A stretch of DNA of 64,000 bases, from positions 67,581,501 to 67,645,500 of the forward strand of contig CP136890.1 in NCBI GenBank assembly GCA_034359265.1, in the 5' to 3' direction. Shown piece after piece: positions 63,584 through 64,000 of this stretch. Source of the stretch: Canna indica (taxonomy: Eukaryota > Streptophyta > Magnoliopsida > Zingiberales > Cannaceae). The notes below the pieces were generated by a model, which was not told where the DNA came from, did not search any database, and saw nothing but the letters and a program-made list of their open reading frames with translations. A program made the translations under genes and the position numbers. Each line of letters opens with the position of its first letter. The stretch's first letter is position 1.

Positions 63584-64000
63584 TGATGAGGTACACTCTC
63601 CTTCATTTAGTCATGATAATGAAAATGATAGTACTAGCTCTTCTAGTTCTCATAATATGCCATATGATGAGTTAGTAGATGAGTGTAGAAAAATATATGC
63701 CTTGTTTATTAAAAAGGATAATGAAAATTAAAAATTGAAAAAAGAAAATTCAAGACTTAATTCTCATATACATAAATTAAAACTTGAAAATGAGAAGCTA
63801 AAAACTAGTTCTTTATATACATGTTATGATGGTTTGAGTATTGAAATCAATGACTTGAGAACTAAAAATGGCAATTGAAAAATGAAAATTTCATGTTAAA
63901 AATGAAAGGAATAGTACCATTGAGCCAATCACATGTCAATGTGTTTAGTGACTATTCAAGGGTAATCAACTTAATAAGATAACTTTTTCATCATATGCTA
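63584..64000 (+). pseudogene. Copia gag coiled-coil part after the CACTA
   Basis: Reads HSPSFSHDNENDSTSSSSSH, then MPYDELVDECRKIYALFIKK and, past a stop at 63729, LKKENSRLNSHIHKLKLENE, a heptad-rich coiled coil like that of the other Sirevirus-like gag at 7560-7900. Continues past the window end. Further frameshift near 63870. Confidence 0.75.

Larger units (their letters stand above)
56442..64000 (+). mobile_element. Sirevirus-like copia element (family B), cut by window edge and by CACTA
   Basis: 5' LTR 56442-58002, PBS at 58005, gag from 58070, interrupted by a CACTA at 58645-63580, gag coiled coil resumed at 63584-64000. Pol and 3' LTR lie beyond the window. Family B is the same as the solo LTRs at 10807 and 44395, as judged by LTR start, length and shared modules. 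Gag carries stops. Confidence 0.82.

Overview
This is a stretch of a large, transposon-rich flowering-plant nuclear genome. The evidence is a five-exon host gene with GT-AG introns (UBR7-type E3 ligase), a short single-exon plant gene, and nested plant transposable elements of most major classes: Ty1/copia including Sirevirus-like elements, Ty3/gypsy of Athila- and Tat-like type, a LINE, hAT, CACTA and MITEs. There is also one fragment of an endogenous caulimovirid (pararetrovirus). I see no bacterial or organelle operon. I cannot name the species.

Layout. 1-2575: minus-strand Athila-like gypsy element (gag, PBS, LTR) running off the left edge. 2586-4993: debris of a CACTA transposase tail, a probable gypsy LTR, a LINE tail and a LINE RNase H remnant. 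4999-14828: a complete but decayed Sirevirus-like copia element with a 5-bp target duplication (ATCTT), split in its RNase H by a solo LTR (10807-12541). 14912-25214: a minus-strand LINE with an 18-bp target duplication, split by a 4-kb hAT transposon (17071-21110, 8-bp duplication CTTCCCTC). 25440-29910: a decayed minus-strand copia remnant interrupted by two LTR fragments. 30546-35510: the UBR7 gene, whose 2.8-kb second intron holds two MITEs. 35511-42014: gene-poor DNA with a 1.6-kb nested inverted repeat, a deleted hAT element and another MITE. 42015-51846: a Tat-type gypsy element that keeps gag and protease but has no visible RT or integrase; instead it carries ten 101-bp tandem repeats and an antisense reading frame, and a solo LTR has landed in its protease. 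About 51860-54330: pararetrovirus fragment with a head-to-head duplication of its promoter. 54709-55065: a small host gene on the minus strand. 56319-64000: a CACTA end, cut by a second copia element, which is in turn cut by a CACTA element (58645-63580, GAA duplication) carrying a captured fragment of a host MDP-1 (HAD phosphatase) gene.

Insertion order can be read from target duplications. In the left half the old LINE remnant was hit by the copia element, which was later hit by the solo-LTR family; the younger LINE was hit by hAT. On the right, a CACTA end was split by copia and the copia by another CACTA. Four copies of one copia LTR family or its relatives (10807, 44395 reverse, 56442, and more distantly the 4999/13364 pair) share three noncoding modules: an array of GGTCGACC-like palindromes, a TATA box just downstream, and a TAGTGG...CCACTA stem near the LTR 3' end.

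Only the two host genes look intact. Almost all element reading frames carry stops or frameshifts, many at glutamine, arginine or tryptophan codons, as expected from decay of methylated cytosines.
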